Origin: Candidatus Helicobacter avistercoris
GTDB taxonomy: Bacteria; Campylobacterota; Campylobacteria; Campylobacterales; Helicobacteraceae
Assembly (NCBI GenBank): GCA_019115525.1
Contig: DXDJ01000068.1
Location: 1 to 40,871 of the forward strand
Length of the DNA stretch: 40,871 nucleotides
Direction of reading: 5' to 3'
The translations under genes and the position numbers were made by a program. Below, in pieces: positions 16,757 through 25,626 of this stretch. The notes under the pieces were generated by a model. That model saw only the letters and a list, made by a program, of their open reading frames with translations, was not told the origin of the DNA and did no database searches. The first letter of the stretch is position 1. Every line of letters begins with the position of its first letter.

Positions 16757-19594
16757 ATGCTAAAATCACTCTTAAAAGTTCTACACACACTCCATCTTAT
16801 GGGGTTTGCAAAAAAGCTAACACAAAATTCTAAGTTTAACTCTTTTTTGAAACTCGCCTTTGCTTCCATGTGGGTTGCAATCCCTCTTACAGCTTTTTAT
16901 GCTATTGCTTGTGCTGTTGCCACTTTCATCGAAAATGACTATGGGACTCCTACGGCAAAAGCACTTGTATATTCAACTGGCTGGTTTAGTTTTTTGCATG
17001 CTTATTTATTGGTTGTTTTGATTGGATGTTTGATTACTTCTAAAGCATGGCAGAGAAAGAAGTATTCTAGTCTTCTTTTTCACTCTTCTCTGATTTTTAT
17101 CATCCTAGGTGCTGGGATTACTAGATATTATGGATTTGAAGGGGTAATGCATATTCGTGAGGGCGAGAAAAGCAATTTTATTTCTAGCACAGAAACCTAT
17201 ATCAATATCAAAATGACAGATTCTCAAGGAGAGAGTCAAACACAGGCTGTTTTGGCAAATCTCATTAGTGGGGAAACACTCCAAACTCAACTTGAATTTT
17301 TTGGAAAACCTCTAAAAATCAATGTCCAAGAAATAAGCAAGCTCTCCCTTGACAAAAGAGATCCAACCTCCAAAATGCTTCTAAATCTCACTTACAACAA
17401 CAATCCCGCAGAGCTTGAACTCATTGGTGGTGTAGGGATTGAGGGTCAACCTGTGATGATTGAGGGAGATGGGGTCAAAATCTTTGTATCATGGGGCGTT
17501 AAGCGACTTGTTCTCCCCTTTGCACTCCGATTGGTCAATTTCCAGCTTGATCGCTATCCTGGATCGATGAGTCCCTCCTCCTATGCTTCAGAAGTTGAGA
17601 TTATTGATGATGAGGCAAAGATTTTGAGCAAACCTTTCAAAATCTTTATGAACAATGTTCTTGATTATGGTGGTTATCGTTTCTTCCAAAGCTCTTATGA
17701 TCGTGATGAGCAAGGCACCATCCTCTCTGTAAATAATGATCCTGGAAAAAACATCACTTATTTTGGCTATGGCTTGCTTATCCTTGGGGCAATCTTCTTG
17801 CTTTTGGATCCAAGAGGAAGATTTGGAAAACTAGGAGGATTTTTGCAACAGCAAAAAATCTTCTCCATTCTTTTTGTTGCACTGATGGCTCTTTCACTCC
17901 AACATCCTGCTTATGCAACAACTCAAGAATCTCAGCTTCACTCTATGCAAGAGAGTCTTCAAAAATTCAAAGAAAGAACCAAGGATTTTTCAAAAGACTT
18001 TGAACGCGTATTAGTGCAAGATTTTGGTGGGCGTATTAAGCCTCTTAACGCCCTAGCTACGGATCTCATCCATAAAATCACAAAAAAGGATGGCTTCTTA
18101 GGGATGAGCAATACTCAAGTCTTCTTAGGAATGACTATGCAACCTCAAGAATGGCAATTGCTCAAAATGGTAAAAATCTCAAATCCTGCACTCAAAAAAC
18201 TCTTAGGAGTCCCTCAAGATGCAAGCTATATTGCCTTTCAAGATGTATTCTCCAATGGCACTTATATCCTCCAAAACTATGTAGAAGATGCCAACAACAA
18301 AAAACCTTCCATGCGAAACACATTTGATAAGGATGTAATCGCTGTGGATGAGAGAATCAATCTTGCATATCTCATCTATACAGGAGAAATGTTCAAATCT
18401 TTCCCAACAGCAACAGATCCCAATCGCTGGGCACAACCGCTTGAAGCTATCCAAAATGCAATCAATAGCAATCACAAAACTCAAGCACAAGAGGTTGCAT
18501 CAATTATCCAAAGCCTTTATAAGGGAATCAATCAAGGCCTTACTCTTGAGCAATGGCAAGAGGCAAACAATGCCCTCCTAGCAATCAAGGCATACCAAAA
18601 CAAATACAGCCCCAACCTTGTAATCTCAGAAAGCAAGATTGATTCAGAAATTTTGCTCAACAAAATTAATTTCTTCCGCTATCTGATTGTTCCTTTTATT
18701 CTTGTTGGTGTTGTTTTGTTTCTTATTACACTTGTTTATATTCTTAGAAACCAAAAAATGCCCTCAAAAATCAATCTCTTCTTTTGGATTTCTCTAAGTG
18801 CATTAACGCTTCTGCAAACCCTCGCCCTTGCTCTTAGATGGTATATTAGCGATCATGCCCCTTGGAGCAATGCCTATGAGTCAATGCTCTACATCGCATG
18901 GGCTTCAGCTATGAGTGCGGTGTTCTTCTTTAGAAAAAGCAATTTAGCAATCTCTGCTTCCTCATTCCTTGCGGGTATCTCACTTTTTGTAGCAAATCTG
19001 GGATTTATGGATCCACAAGTAAGTAATCTTGTCCCCGTGCTCAAATCCTACTGGCTCAATATCCATGTATCAATCATTACTGCAAGTTATGGATTTTTGG
19101 GGCTTTGCTTTGTGCTTGGTGTTATTACACTTCTGATGTTTATTCTTAGAAATGAAGACAAAAAAAATATCGATAGTGCTATCCTCTCTTTGAGTGCGAT
19201 CAATGAGATGGCTATGATTATCGGACTTTTGATGCTCACTGTTGGAAACTTCCTAGGGGGTGTATGGGCCAATGAATCTTGGGGAAGATATTGGGGATGG
19301 GATCCAAAAGAGACTTGGGCACTTATCTCAATCTGTGTGTATGGAATCATCTTGCATATCAGATTTTTGGGTATCAAAAATCTCCCTTATGTCTTTGCAA
19401 CTGCAAGTGTTGTAGGATTTTTCTCTATCCTTATGACTTACTTTGGAGTAAATTACTATCTCTCAGGAATGCACTCTTATGCTGCTGGAGATCCACTCCC
19501 TATTCCGATGTTTGTCTACTTCCTTGTAGGGGGAGTAATCGCACTCATTGCCATCTCTTTCTACAAGAGAAAGCTCTCTTTCCCTAAACTTTAG
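16757..19594 (+). CDS. ccsBA: cytochrome c biogenesis protein CcsBA (ResB-ResC fusion)
   Basis: System II cytochrome c synthase that exports haem and attaches it covalently to CXXCH of apocytochromes. The 945-aa fusion is typical of Campylobacterota. The N-terminal half is ResB-like with helices near residues 25-50, 75-95 and 97-115 plus a large periplasmic domain. The C-terminal half is ResC/CcsA-like with many helices and the tryptophan-rich WWD motif (GVWANESWGRYWGWDPKETWA, residues about 835-856) that binds haem. External histidines flank it, such as LNIHVSI and SGMHSY. Translation begins directly after the lipoprotein stop. The TAG stop donates the first G of an 11-G run. Confidence 0.95.
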   Translation: MLKSLLKVLHTLHLMGFAKKLTQNSKFNSFLKLAFASMWVAIPLTAFYAIACAVATFIENDYGTPTAKALVYSTGWFSFLHAYLLVVLIGCLITSKAWQRKKYSSLLFHSSLIFIILGAGITRYYGFEGVMHIREGEKSNFISSTETYINIKMTDSQGESQTQAVLANLISGETLQTQLEFFGKPLKINVQEISKLSLDKRDPTSKMLLNLTYNNNPAELELIGGVGIEGQPVMIEGDGVKIFVSWGVKRLVLPFALRLVNFQLDRYPGSMSPSSYASEVEIIDDEAKILSKPFKIFMNNVLDYGGYRFFQSSYDRDEQGTILSVNNDPGKNITYFGYGLLILGAIFLLLDPRGRFGKLGGFLQQQKIFSILFVALMALSLQHPAYATTQESQLHSMQESLQKFKERTKDFSKDFERVLVQDFGGRIKPLNALATDLIHKITKKDGFLGMSNTQVFLGMTMQPQEWQLLKMVKISNPALKKLLGVPQDASYIAFQDVFSNGTYILQNYVEDANNKKPSMRNTFDKDVIAVDERINLAYLIYTGEMFKSFPTATDPNRWAQPLEAIQNAINSNHKTQAQEVASIIQSLYKGINQGLTLEQWQEANNALLAIKAYQNKYSPNLVISESKIDSEILLNKINFFRYLIVPFILVGVVLFLITLVYILRNQKMPSKINLFFWISLSALTLLQTLALALRWYISDHAPWSNAYESMLYIAWASAMSAVFFFRKSNLAISASSFLAGISLFVANLGFMDPQVSNLVPVLKSYWLNIHVSIITASYGFLGLCFVLGVITLLMFILRNEDKKNIDSAILSLSAINEMAMIIGLLMLTVGNFLGGVWANESWGRYWGWDPKETWALISICVYGIILHIRFLGIKNLPYVFATASVVGFFSILMTYFGVNYYLSGMHSYAAGDPLPIPMFVYFLVGGVIALIAISFYKRKLSFPKL

Positions 19595-19604
19595 GGGGGG
19601 GGGG
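19594..19604. repeat. poly-G tract, 11 G
   Basis: Eleven consecutive G residues beginning with the last base of the ccsBA stop codon. It is outside coding sequence, about 53 bp before the -35 box of the restriction-modification gene. G-tracts of this length are hypermutable in Helicobacter and often phase-variable. Here a change in length cannot alter a reading frame, but could alter transcript folding or stability. Confidence 0.95.
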
Positions 19605-19656
19605 ATTACCCTTTTACCCATTTTTTATCTCTTCTAAAAACTCTTGGTATTTTTAC

Positions 19657-19686
19657 TTGACTTACCAAAAAGAGGTTTGATAAAAT
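19657..19686 (+). promoter_or_regulatory. promoter of the restriction-modification gene
   Basis: TTGACT at 19657-19662 and TAAAAT at 19681-19686 are separated by 18 bp, a good vegetative promoter, predicting a start near 19693 and a 30-nt leader. AAAGG at 19712-19716 sits 7 nt before the ATG at 19724. The presence of a -35 box is notable among the otherwise -35-less promoters in this window. Confidence 0.55.
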
Positions 19687-19723
19687 TAACCTTTCCTACA
19701 TAGTTTTATCCAAAGGCTTCTGT

Positions 19724-22486
19724 ATGTCAAATATTTTAAAAAACTACCTTGAAAAGATTAAAACCATCACGACCAAAGATAAAGAACACACCCACAGAAC
19801 CGCATTGCAACTCCTTCTAGAATCCCTTGCTGACAATTACTCAAATACCAAATCCAAGATTCATATCATTCACGAACCCAATAACGACAAAGAAGGTAGA
19901 GGAGCACCTGATTTTTTAGTCACACAACACTCTCTTACTCTAGGCTATATCGAAAACAAAAGACTTGATAGCAATCTTGATGAAATCGCTCAAAGTGAGC
20001 AAATCCTCAAATACACAAAACTAAGTCCAAATATTGTTTTGACTGATTATCTAAACTTTTGCCTTATTCGACTTGATGAAAAACACAACCCCTACATCAT
20101 CAAGCATTTTAGAATCTGCTCCTCTGATGAAATCGCAAAAATCCTCAAATATGAAGAAATTCTCAGAGAAAGAGAAGAGCAACTCTTGGAAATTTTTTCT
20201 ATCTTTTTCTCTTACGCACCTACATCTATCACCACAGCAAAGGACTTTTCAGATAGACTAAGCCTTAGAGCCAAACTTCTAAAAGATGAGCTTCTTTCAC
20301 TCCCCACAGACCAAACAGTGGCAAGTTTATTTAATACCTTTAGAGATGTGCTTTACAAAGAACTTTCATTCCAAGACTTTTGCGATAGCTTCGCTCAATC
20401 CCTCACATACAGCCTATTTCTTGCCAAGCTCAACAACGCAAAAAACACTCCTATCAATCTCTACAATGCCAAAAGCTTCATCCCCAAATCTTTCCCTCTC
20501 ATTCGTGCAATGAGTGGATTTCTTGATCAGCTTGAAGACCTTGATGGTGTGAAGTGGCTCATTGAAGAGATTATCGCCATTATCAACCATATTGACATCC
20601 AAACCATTATCAAACAACTCAATAAAATCAGTGAGAGAAATCTCTTTGGAGAATATATTCACAAAGACCCTTATCTCCACTTTTATGAAACTTTTCTAAC
20701 CTCTTATGATCCAAAGCTTAGAGAACTTAGAGGAGTGTATTACACCCCAGCCCCAGTGGTAGATTTCATCATCAACTCCATTGATTTGATTCTCAAAAAA
20801 ACTTTTTCTCAAAAAGAGGGATTGTCCTCAGCACTCACAAACGAGAAAATCACACTTCTAGACTTTGCCACAGGGACAGGGACATTTCTACTAGAAGCCT
20901 TTAGAAAAGCACTCAACCCCATTTCCAAAAATAGCCCAAAATATGCTCCAAAAAATCTTCTCCCTAGATTTTGTGGGTTTGAATTTCTTACAGCCCCCTA
21001 CACTATCGCTCATCTCAAGCTCTCTCAAACTTTCAAAGAAGAGTTTAGTTCTCCTCTTGAAGACCACGAGCGACTAAATATTACTCTAACAAATACACTT
21101 TATAATCTCAAGACTTCCTATGAAAAAAATTCAAAAAGTCATCTCTTTGTAGGAATGATTCAACTTGAGGATGAATACCAAAAAGCCCAATCCATTAAAG
21201 AGCAAGAAATCCTCATCATTACAGGAAATCCGCCCTATAGTGGAGCAAGTGGAAATAAAGGACTTTTTGAGTATGAAGTAAGAACCTCTTATGGACTTGA
21301 ACCCTCTATGCAAACTCTTGATGAATCCCAAGCTAAAGAGCTTCAAAGTAATATTACACAATATTACAGACTAAGAGATGAGCCAGAATATCAGTTAAAC
21401 ACGGATTTCAAAAAGGCAGTTAAGTTTCTTGATGGGCTCATCAAAGCACGAAAACTCCAAAATGAGAAAAACCCCAAATGGTTGCTTGATGATTATGTGA
21501 AATTTATCCGCTTTGCCGAATCCAAAATCGCCTCTCAAGATAGTGGGATCTTTGCTTTTATCTCAAATAATGGATTTTTAGACAATCCCACATTTAGGGG
21601 GATGAGATATGCTCTAATGCAGACTTTTGACACGATGTATGTCCTTGATTTACACGGTAATGCACGCAAGAAAGAAAAAGCCCCCAATGGAAGCAAGGAT
21701 GATAATGTCTTTGATATTATGCAAGGAGTGAGTATCAATATCTTTATCAAATCTCCCAAAAAGTCAAAAGCTCCTCAAATCTTTCACTATGATCTTTTTG
21801 GAAAACGCAAAGATAAATACCAATTCTTGCTAGAAAATTCTCTTGAAAGCATTCCTTGGACTTCCCTCACACCTCAAGAACCCCACTATCTTTTTATCCC
21901 TCAAGATGAGAACCTAAGAAAACGCTATGATCAAGGAGTTAGTGTCAAAGACATATTTAATCTTAATGGTGTGGGTATCTGCTCCAAGCGAGATCACATT
22001 GTTTTTCATAACACCAAAGAAGAAATTTTGCAACTTCTTAATGATTTTTCCACAAAACCCAAAGAGGAGCTTTATCATCTCTATAATATTGGAGAGGATA
22101 GTCGTGATTGGAAACTTGATTCTGCTATTACAAGTATTCAGAAAAACCTAAGAGATTTTACCCCCTATATCAGGCAATGTAATTATCGCCCATTTGACAC
22201 CAGATGGACTTACTATATTTCAGAATCTAGAGCTTTTATGGCATATCCAGTCTATGATATTTTTGAGCATTTTCTTGATAAAGAAAATATAGGACTAATG
22301 ATTGGAAGACAATTTGGTGCAGTAGGGAGTGATGAGTTTGACATTGTCTTTTGCACCGATAAGATTGTAGATTTGAATTTCTATCGCAGAGGGGGAGAAC
22401 AAGTTTTCCCTCTCTATCTCTACCCCACAGAAAGAAGCAAAAAGAAAGAACAAACACTATTTGACATAGGGGGGGGGGGGATGTGA
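19724..22486 (+). CDS. single-chain restriction-modification enzyme (type IIG / ISP-like), truncated by G-tract frameshift
   Basis: A 920-aa product in the state sequenced. The N-terminal nuclease-like domain has GAPDF with D63 and ENK with E77/K79, a PD-(D/E)xK pattern. A helical linker leads to an N6-adenine methyltransferase: RGVYYTPAPVVDF near 340, SAM motif DFATGTGTFLLEAF near 382-395, and catalytic NPPY at 502-505. A target-recognition region follows. No helicase motifs are seen, so it is closer to type IIG than to helicase-bearing type ISP. A 12-G tract (22469-22480) makes the frame end in GGGGM then TGA. With 11 G it would join the downstream 177-aa frame for about 1100 aa. It has its own promoter. 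Confidence 0.88.
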   Translation: MSNILKNYLEKIKTITTKDKEHTHRTALQLLLESLADNYSNTKSKIHIIHEPNNDKEGRGAPDFLVTQHSLTLGYIENKRLDSNLDEIAQSEQILKYTKLSPNIVLTDYLNFCLIRLDEKHNPYIIKHFRICSSDEIAKILKYEEILREREEQLLEIFSIFFSYAPTSITTAKDFSDRLSLRAKLLKDELLSLPTDQTVASLFNTFRDVLYKELSFQDFCDSFAQSLTYSLFLAKLNNAKNTPINLYNAKSFIPKSFPLIRAMSGFLDQLEDLDGVKWLIEEIIAIINHIDIQTIIKQLNKISERNLFGEYIHKDPYLHFYETFLTSYDPKLRELRGVYYTPAPVVDFIINSIDLILKKTFSQKEGLSSALTNEKITLLDFATGTGTFLLEAFRKALNPISKNSPKYAPKNLLPRFCGFEFLTAPYTIAHLKLSQTFKEEFSSPLEDHERLNITLTNTLYNLKTSYEKNSKSHLFVGMIQLEDEYQKAQSIKEQEILIITGNPPYSGASGNKGLFEYEVRTSYGLEPSMQTLDESQAKELQSNITQYYRLRDEPEYQLNTDFKKAVKFLDGLIKARKLQNEKNPKWLLDDYVKFIRFAESKIASQDSGIFAFISNNGFLDNPTFRGMRYALMQTFDTMYVLDLHGNARKKEKAPNGSKDDNVFDIMQGVSINIFIKSPKKSKAPQIFHYDLFGKRKDKYQFLLENSLESIPWTSLTPQEPHYLFIPQDENLRKRYDQGVSVKDIFNLNGVGICSKRDHIVFHNTKEEILQLLNDFSTKPKEELYHLYNIGEDSRDWKLDSAITSIQKNLRDFTPYIRQCNYRPFDTRWTYYISESRAFMAYPVYDIFEHFLDKENIGLMIGRQFGAVGSDEFDIVFCTDKIVDLNFYRRGGEQVFPLYLYPTERSKKKEQTLFDIGGGGM
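22469..22480. repeat. poly-G tract, 12 G, frameshift switch in restriction-modification gene
   Basis: Twelve G residues inside the coding region. At 12, the reading is ATA, four GGG codons, ATG, TGA: OFF, truncated. At 11 (or 14), the reading passes through GGA TGT GAA TCA AAA ATG into the conserved C-terminal domain: ON. This is the classic slipped-strand mispairing switch of Helicobacter and Campylobacter contingency genes. Confidence 0.95.
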
Positions 22487-23027
22487 ATCAAAAATGGAGA
22501 ATTTCGCCCCTGATTTTAGGAAAAAAATCGACTCACTCTATCAAGAACATTTTTCCCCTGAAGTCATTTTGGGCTATATCTACGCTATCTTATTTCATAG
22601 AGTGTATAGAGAAAAATATATCGATTTTCTCAAGATTGACTTCCCCAAGATTCCTTTTGTCAAAGACAAAGAGATTTTTCTCTCCCTCAGCTCTTTGGGG
22701 AGCAAACTCATTGCATTACACCTACTCAAAAGCGATGAGTTGGATTCTTCTGTGGGCGAACCCCTTTATGCTGATGTCAAAAATCCCATTATCGAGCAAA
22801 GCAAATATATCCATGGAGATATTTTTGTCAATTCAAGTCTACATTTCAAAAATGTTGATCCAAAGGTATGGGAATACAAAATCGGAGGCTATCAAGTGCT
22901 AGACAAATACCTCAAAAGCCACAAAGGAGAAAAGATTGATTATGAGCATTTTCAAAAAATTATCGCTATTTTGTATAAGTCTTTGGAGACTGAAGAGCAA
23001 ATTTCAAGAATTGATATAGGAGTGTGA
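22482..23027 (+). CDS. C-terminal domain of the restriction-modification enzyme, out of frame
   Basis: Continuation of the same gene in the +1 frame. An internal ATG at 22494 starts a 177-aa open frame: PDFRKKIDSLYQEHFSPEVI, then ILGYIYAILFHRVYREKYIDFLKIDFPKIP, and SLGSKLIALHLLKS. This matches the conserved end of type ISP/IIG target-recognition domains, in which a G-Y-I-Y-A-x-L-H-x-x-x-Y-R block precedes FPRIP. It is unlikely to function alone, and the ATG at 22494 lacks a convincing ribosome site. The stop at 23025-23027 lies just before the GNAT gene start at 23030. When the tract is ON, ribosomes would run to this point and could aid translation of the downstream cassette. Confidence 0.85.
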   Translation, partial: CESKMENFAPDFRKKIDSLYQEHFSPEVILGYIYAILFHRVYREKYIDFLKIDFPKIPFVKDKEIFLSLSSLGSKLIALHLLKSDELDSSVGEPLYADVKNPIIEQSKYIHGDIFVNSSLHFKNVDPKVWEYKIGGYQVLDKYLKSHKGEKIDYEHFQKIIAILYKSLETEEQISRIDIGV

Positions 23028-23029
23028 GA

Positions 23030-24256
23030 ATGAGCGATATCAAATATAAAAAATTTGCAGAGATCAATCTACAAGACCCCTTTTTTGACAATCTAAGAAT
23101 GGATTATCCTGAATTTGATACTTGGTATCAAAAAAAGGCTATGGCAGGAGAATCGGCTTATGTGCTTTATGAAGAAAACAAGCTTGTATGTTTTGTCTAC
23201 CTAAAAATTGAGGACTCTCTTGACACAAATATAATCCCTCCTCTATATCCTACAAGATGGGTAAAAATCGGAACGTTCAAGATTGAGGCTAGGCGTACGA
23301 AACTTGGACAAAGGCTCATCAAACGTGCTTTTGATTTTGCGATCTCTCATAATATTTTCGATCTCTATGTTACAGCCTATGACAAACATGCTGTTCTGAT
23401 TGACATTCTCAAACATTATGGTTTCGTAGAATATGGAAATAAAGGGGGCGAAAAAGTATTGGTAAAACACATTATTTCAAACAATGATCTCCCTACTTTT
23501 TCTGAGGTTTGTGAAAAACTAGAGCAATGCCCTCCAATGCCGCAAGAATTTAACAATCTCCAAATATCACGAAGAAACACCTTGAAAAGATACAGTCAAG
23601 ATATAAAATTTCAACAATGCGTTGAAAACTGTAAGCATTTTTTCTCTTTTTACGAGACTCTTAAGCTCTCGGGGAATCTATCCCTGAATTTTCCAACATT
23701 ATCTGCACGAAACAATAGGAAATACATACTAGGCATATATCCAGAATATCATACGCGTATGTTTTCAGACTCTAAGCTTCACACGGAATCTACTTCGATT
23801 TTGTGTGATATCTCCGAATCAAACAGTATTCACAAGGTTTATATTTCGGCTATTGCCGATACACAACTTCTCCAAAAAGGCGATATTGTTATCATTTATC
23901 GCACCAAAGATGATAATGCCCAGTCAGCAAATTACTCAAGTGTCGCAACTTCACTTTGTGTCGTTGAAGAATATAGATATATTAGTAGCTTCTATTGCGA
24001 AGATGATTTTATAAAATACTGCAAACCTCATAATGTATTTTCTATTGAAGAATTGCAAAGTTTTTACAAAACAAAACGATATCCCTATATTATTAAAATG
24101 ACTTATAATATAGCCTTCAAACGACGAGTTGTTTTAGATAAACTTAGAACTATCATTCCAAATGTATCATATTGGGGCTTTGTTTCCTTGGATGACCAAC
24201 AATTTTACCAAATAATACAGGAGGCGGGAATTAATGACAGCATTATTGTCCATTAA
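23030..24256 (+). CDS. GNAT acetyltransferase fused to a PUA/EVE-like domain
   Basis: A 408-aa protein from ATG 23030, which has AGGAG (23018-23022) 7 nt upstream; a GTG at 23024 is too close to that site. Residues about 1-150 look like a GNAT domain: DYPEFDTWYQKK, then WVKIGTFKIEARRTKLGQRLIK with a degenerate acetyl-CoA loop, and ILKHYGFVEYG. The C-terminal half contains VYISAIADTQLLQKGDIVIIYRT and SSVATSLCVVEEYRY, the G-D-x-V/I-x-Y-R and V-x-x-V-V-E pattern of PUA/ASCH/EVE-type RNA- or base-binding domains. The gene overlaps the ASCH gene and follows the restriction-modification frame by 2 nt. Substrate unknown; RNA-related acetylation is only a suggestion. Confidence 0.7.
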   Translation: MSDIKYKKFAEINLQDPFFDNLRMDYPEFDTWYQKKAMAGESAYVLYEENKLVCFVYLKIEDSLDTNIIPPLYPTRWVKIGTFKIEARRTKLGQRLIKRAFDFAISHNIFDLYVTAYDKHAVLIDILKHYGFVEYGNKGGEKVLVKHIISNNDLPTFSEVCEKLEQCPPMPQEFNNLQISRRNTLKRYSQDIKFQQCVENCKHFFSFYETLKLSGNLSLNFPTLSARNNRKYILGIYPEYHTRMFSDSKLHTESTSILCDISESNSIHKVYISAIADTQLLQKGDIVIIYRTKDDNAQSANYSSVATSLCVVEEYRYISSFYCEDDFIKYCKPHNVFSIEELQSFYKTKRYPYIIKMTYNIAFKRRVVLDKLRTIIPNVSYWGFVSLDDQQFYQIIQEAGINDSIIVH

Positions 24257-24608
24257 GCCTGAATTTGCCGAGGCAATCTTTAGTGGAAAAAAAAAGTTTG
24301 AATATAGAAAAAATATATTCAAAAAAAATGTAAAAAAAATACGAGTTTATGCGACAAAACCTGTAGGAAAGATTATTGGTGAATTTCTCGTAGATGAAAT
24401 CCTTGAGGATACACCAAACAACCTTTGGAAAAGCACCTATAGGAATAGTGGTGTAAAAAAAGAATTTTATATGCAGTATTTTCAGGGAAAAAAAATTGGA
24501 TATGCAATCAAGATTAAAGAATATACACGCTATGATGAGCCACAATGCCCCTACAAGATGAATCCCAAATTTGTAGCACCCCAATCATTTATGTATTGCC
24601 ATGAGTAG
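24234..24608 (+). CDS. ASCH-domain protein
   Basis: A 124-aa protein opening LLSIKPEFAEAIFSGKKKFEYRKN, the recognisable ASCH start (I-x-P-x-(F/Y)-x-x-x-I-x-x-G-x-K-x-x-E-x-R), with KPVGKIIGEFLVDEI and GYAIKIKEYTRYDEP later. ASCH domains are PUA-like folds thought to bind RNA or modified nucleotides, and some hydrolyse acetylated cytidine. AGGAGG shortly upstream and a 23-nt overlap with the GNAT-PUA gene show coupled translation. It overlaps the next gene by 8 nt. The 5' coding region contains A9 and two A8 runs (24287-24339), which may promote slippage. Function is not known from sequence. Confidence 0.72.
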   Translation: MTALLSIKPEFAEAIFSGKKKFEYRKNIFKKNVKKIRVYATKPVGKIIGEFLVDEILEDTPNNLWKSTYRNSGVKKEFYMQYFQGKKIGYAIKIKEYTRYDEPQCPYKMNPKFVAPQSFMYCHE

Positions 24609-25620
24609 TTTTTTAAGAGAATCAATAGTTATTAAATCAACGGCGGAGGTTACGCTAGAAATCCACATTAACCTATTTCTATCTCAAAAGAAATACAAAA
24701 AAGTAGCATTTGAAATGGGGATTTGGGTAAAACAAATTGACGAACAAGTACCTAAACAAACTATCCAAATCATTTTTCCTTTAACAACAGAAAAAAATAA
24801 TGACAAAAAGAATGGAGTGGAAAAAATTGAAGATTTAAGCTCTATGTTTCAAGGCAAGGATAAGGATTTCTCTAGATTAATATTTAATGAAGAGCTAAAG
24901 AGTAATAACGGGATTCTTGAGCTTGATGGTAACCCCATCTCTTTTCAAAAAATTACAGATGAAAGTTTTCCCTCAATTGAAGTTCAAAATGTAAAACAAG
25001 GGAATTATTATCGCTTTAGAATCACTGATATCGCGATAGATAGCTTGATTGTAGAACAACAATGCTCTAGCTTTATTGGAGATCCGATCAAGCGGAGCAT
25101 CAAAACAATTGGTTTTCATATAAACAATGTAAGAAACTTAGGCGAACAAAATATTGATGACAAAAATGAGATCAAGAATGTTTCTTTTGAATGTATCAAC
25201 ACTTTTGTAGTCTGTAATATGGGTGTAGATATTCTTGATAGTATGCAGGAAAAAAGATCTTTCAGAGCTCTTGAAGATCGTGAAGTGTGGGGAGAATATC
25301 TTAAAAAATGTATAGATAAGGATGAGATTTCAAAATCGATTGTGTATCAATTCAAAAAAGAAGAAAAGCAAGATGATAAAAATGATAAAAATGAAAGAAA
25401 AAAATTTAAGAACTTTAAACTTTTTCTTAGATTTTCAGAAACAGAAAACAATAAATGGGGAAGTTTTCTTACAGGTTCAACAATCATAACTTTAGCTTTT
25501 ATCACAAATACTCTTTTTTATCTTGTAACTAACGAGAAGATAATAATCAACGGTATAATAATAGTGTTTATTCTGCTTGCGGCTCTAGTAATGTTTTTTT
25601 ATACAAAATGGAAAGAATAA
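24601..25620 (+). CDS. uncharacterised protein with two C-terminal membrane helices
   Basis: 339 aa, not recognised. About 280 residues are predicted soluble, beginning with FLRESIVIKSTAEVTLEI; a lysine/aspartate-rich low-complexity stretch lies near 258-272. Then come two membrane helices at about 288-309 and 317-335 with a short loop, ending KWKE. No signal peptide, so the soluble part is probably cytoplasmic. The ATG overlaps the ASCH stop by 8 nt. A soluble sensor tied to a pair of C-terminal helices resembles membrane effectors of some abortive-infection systems; this is inference from shape only. Base composition is more AT-rich than neighbouring core genes, suggesting acquisition. Confidence 0.6.
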   Translation: MSSFLRESIVIKSTAEVTLEIHINLFLSQKKYKKVAFEMGIWVKQIDEQVPKQTIQIIFPLTTEKNNDKKNGVEKIEDLSSMFQGKDKDFSRLIFNEELKSNNGILELDGNPISFQKITDESFPSIEVQNVKQGNYYRFRITDIAIDSLIVEQQCSSFIGDPIKRSIKTIGFHINNVRNLGEQNIDDKNEIKNVSFECINTFVVCNMGVDILDSMQEKRSFRALEDREVWGEYLKKCIDKDEISKSIVYQFKKEEKQDDKNDKNERKKFKNFKLFLRFSETENNKWGSFLTGSTIITLAFITNTLFYLVTNEKIIINGIIIVFILLAALVMFFYTKWKE

Positions 25621-25626
25621 AGCATC

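Noticed and set aside
19724-23027. Restriction-modification gene as a true pseudogene
   Set aside because: The only lesion is at a 12-G homopolymer, and both flanking frames are otherwise intact, which fits a reversible switch better than decay.
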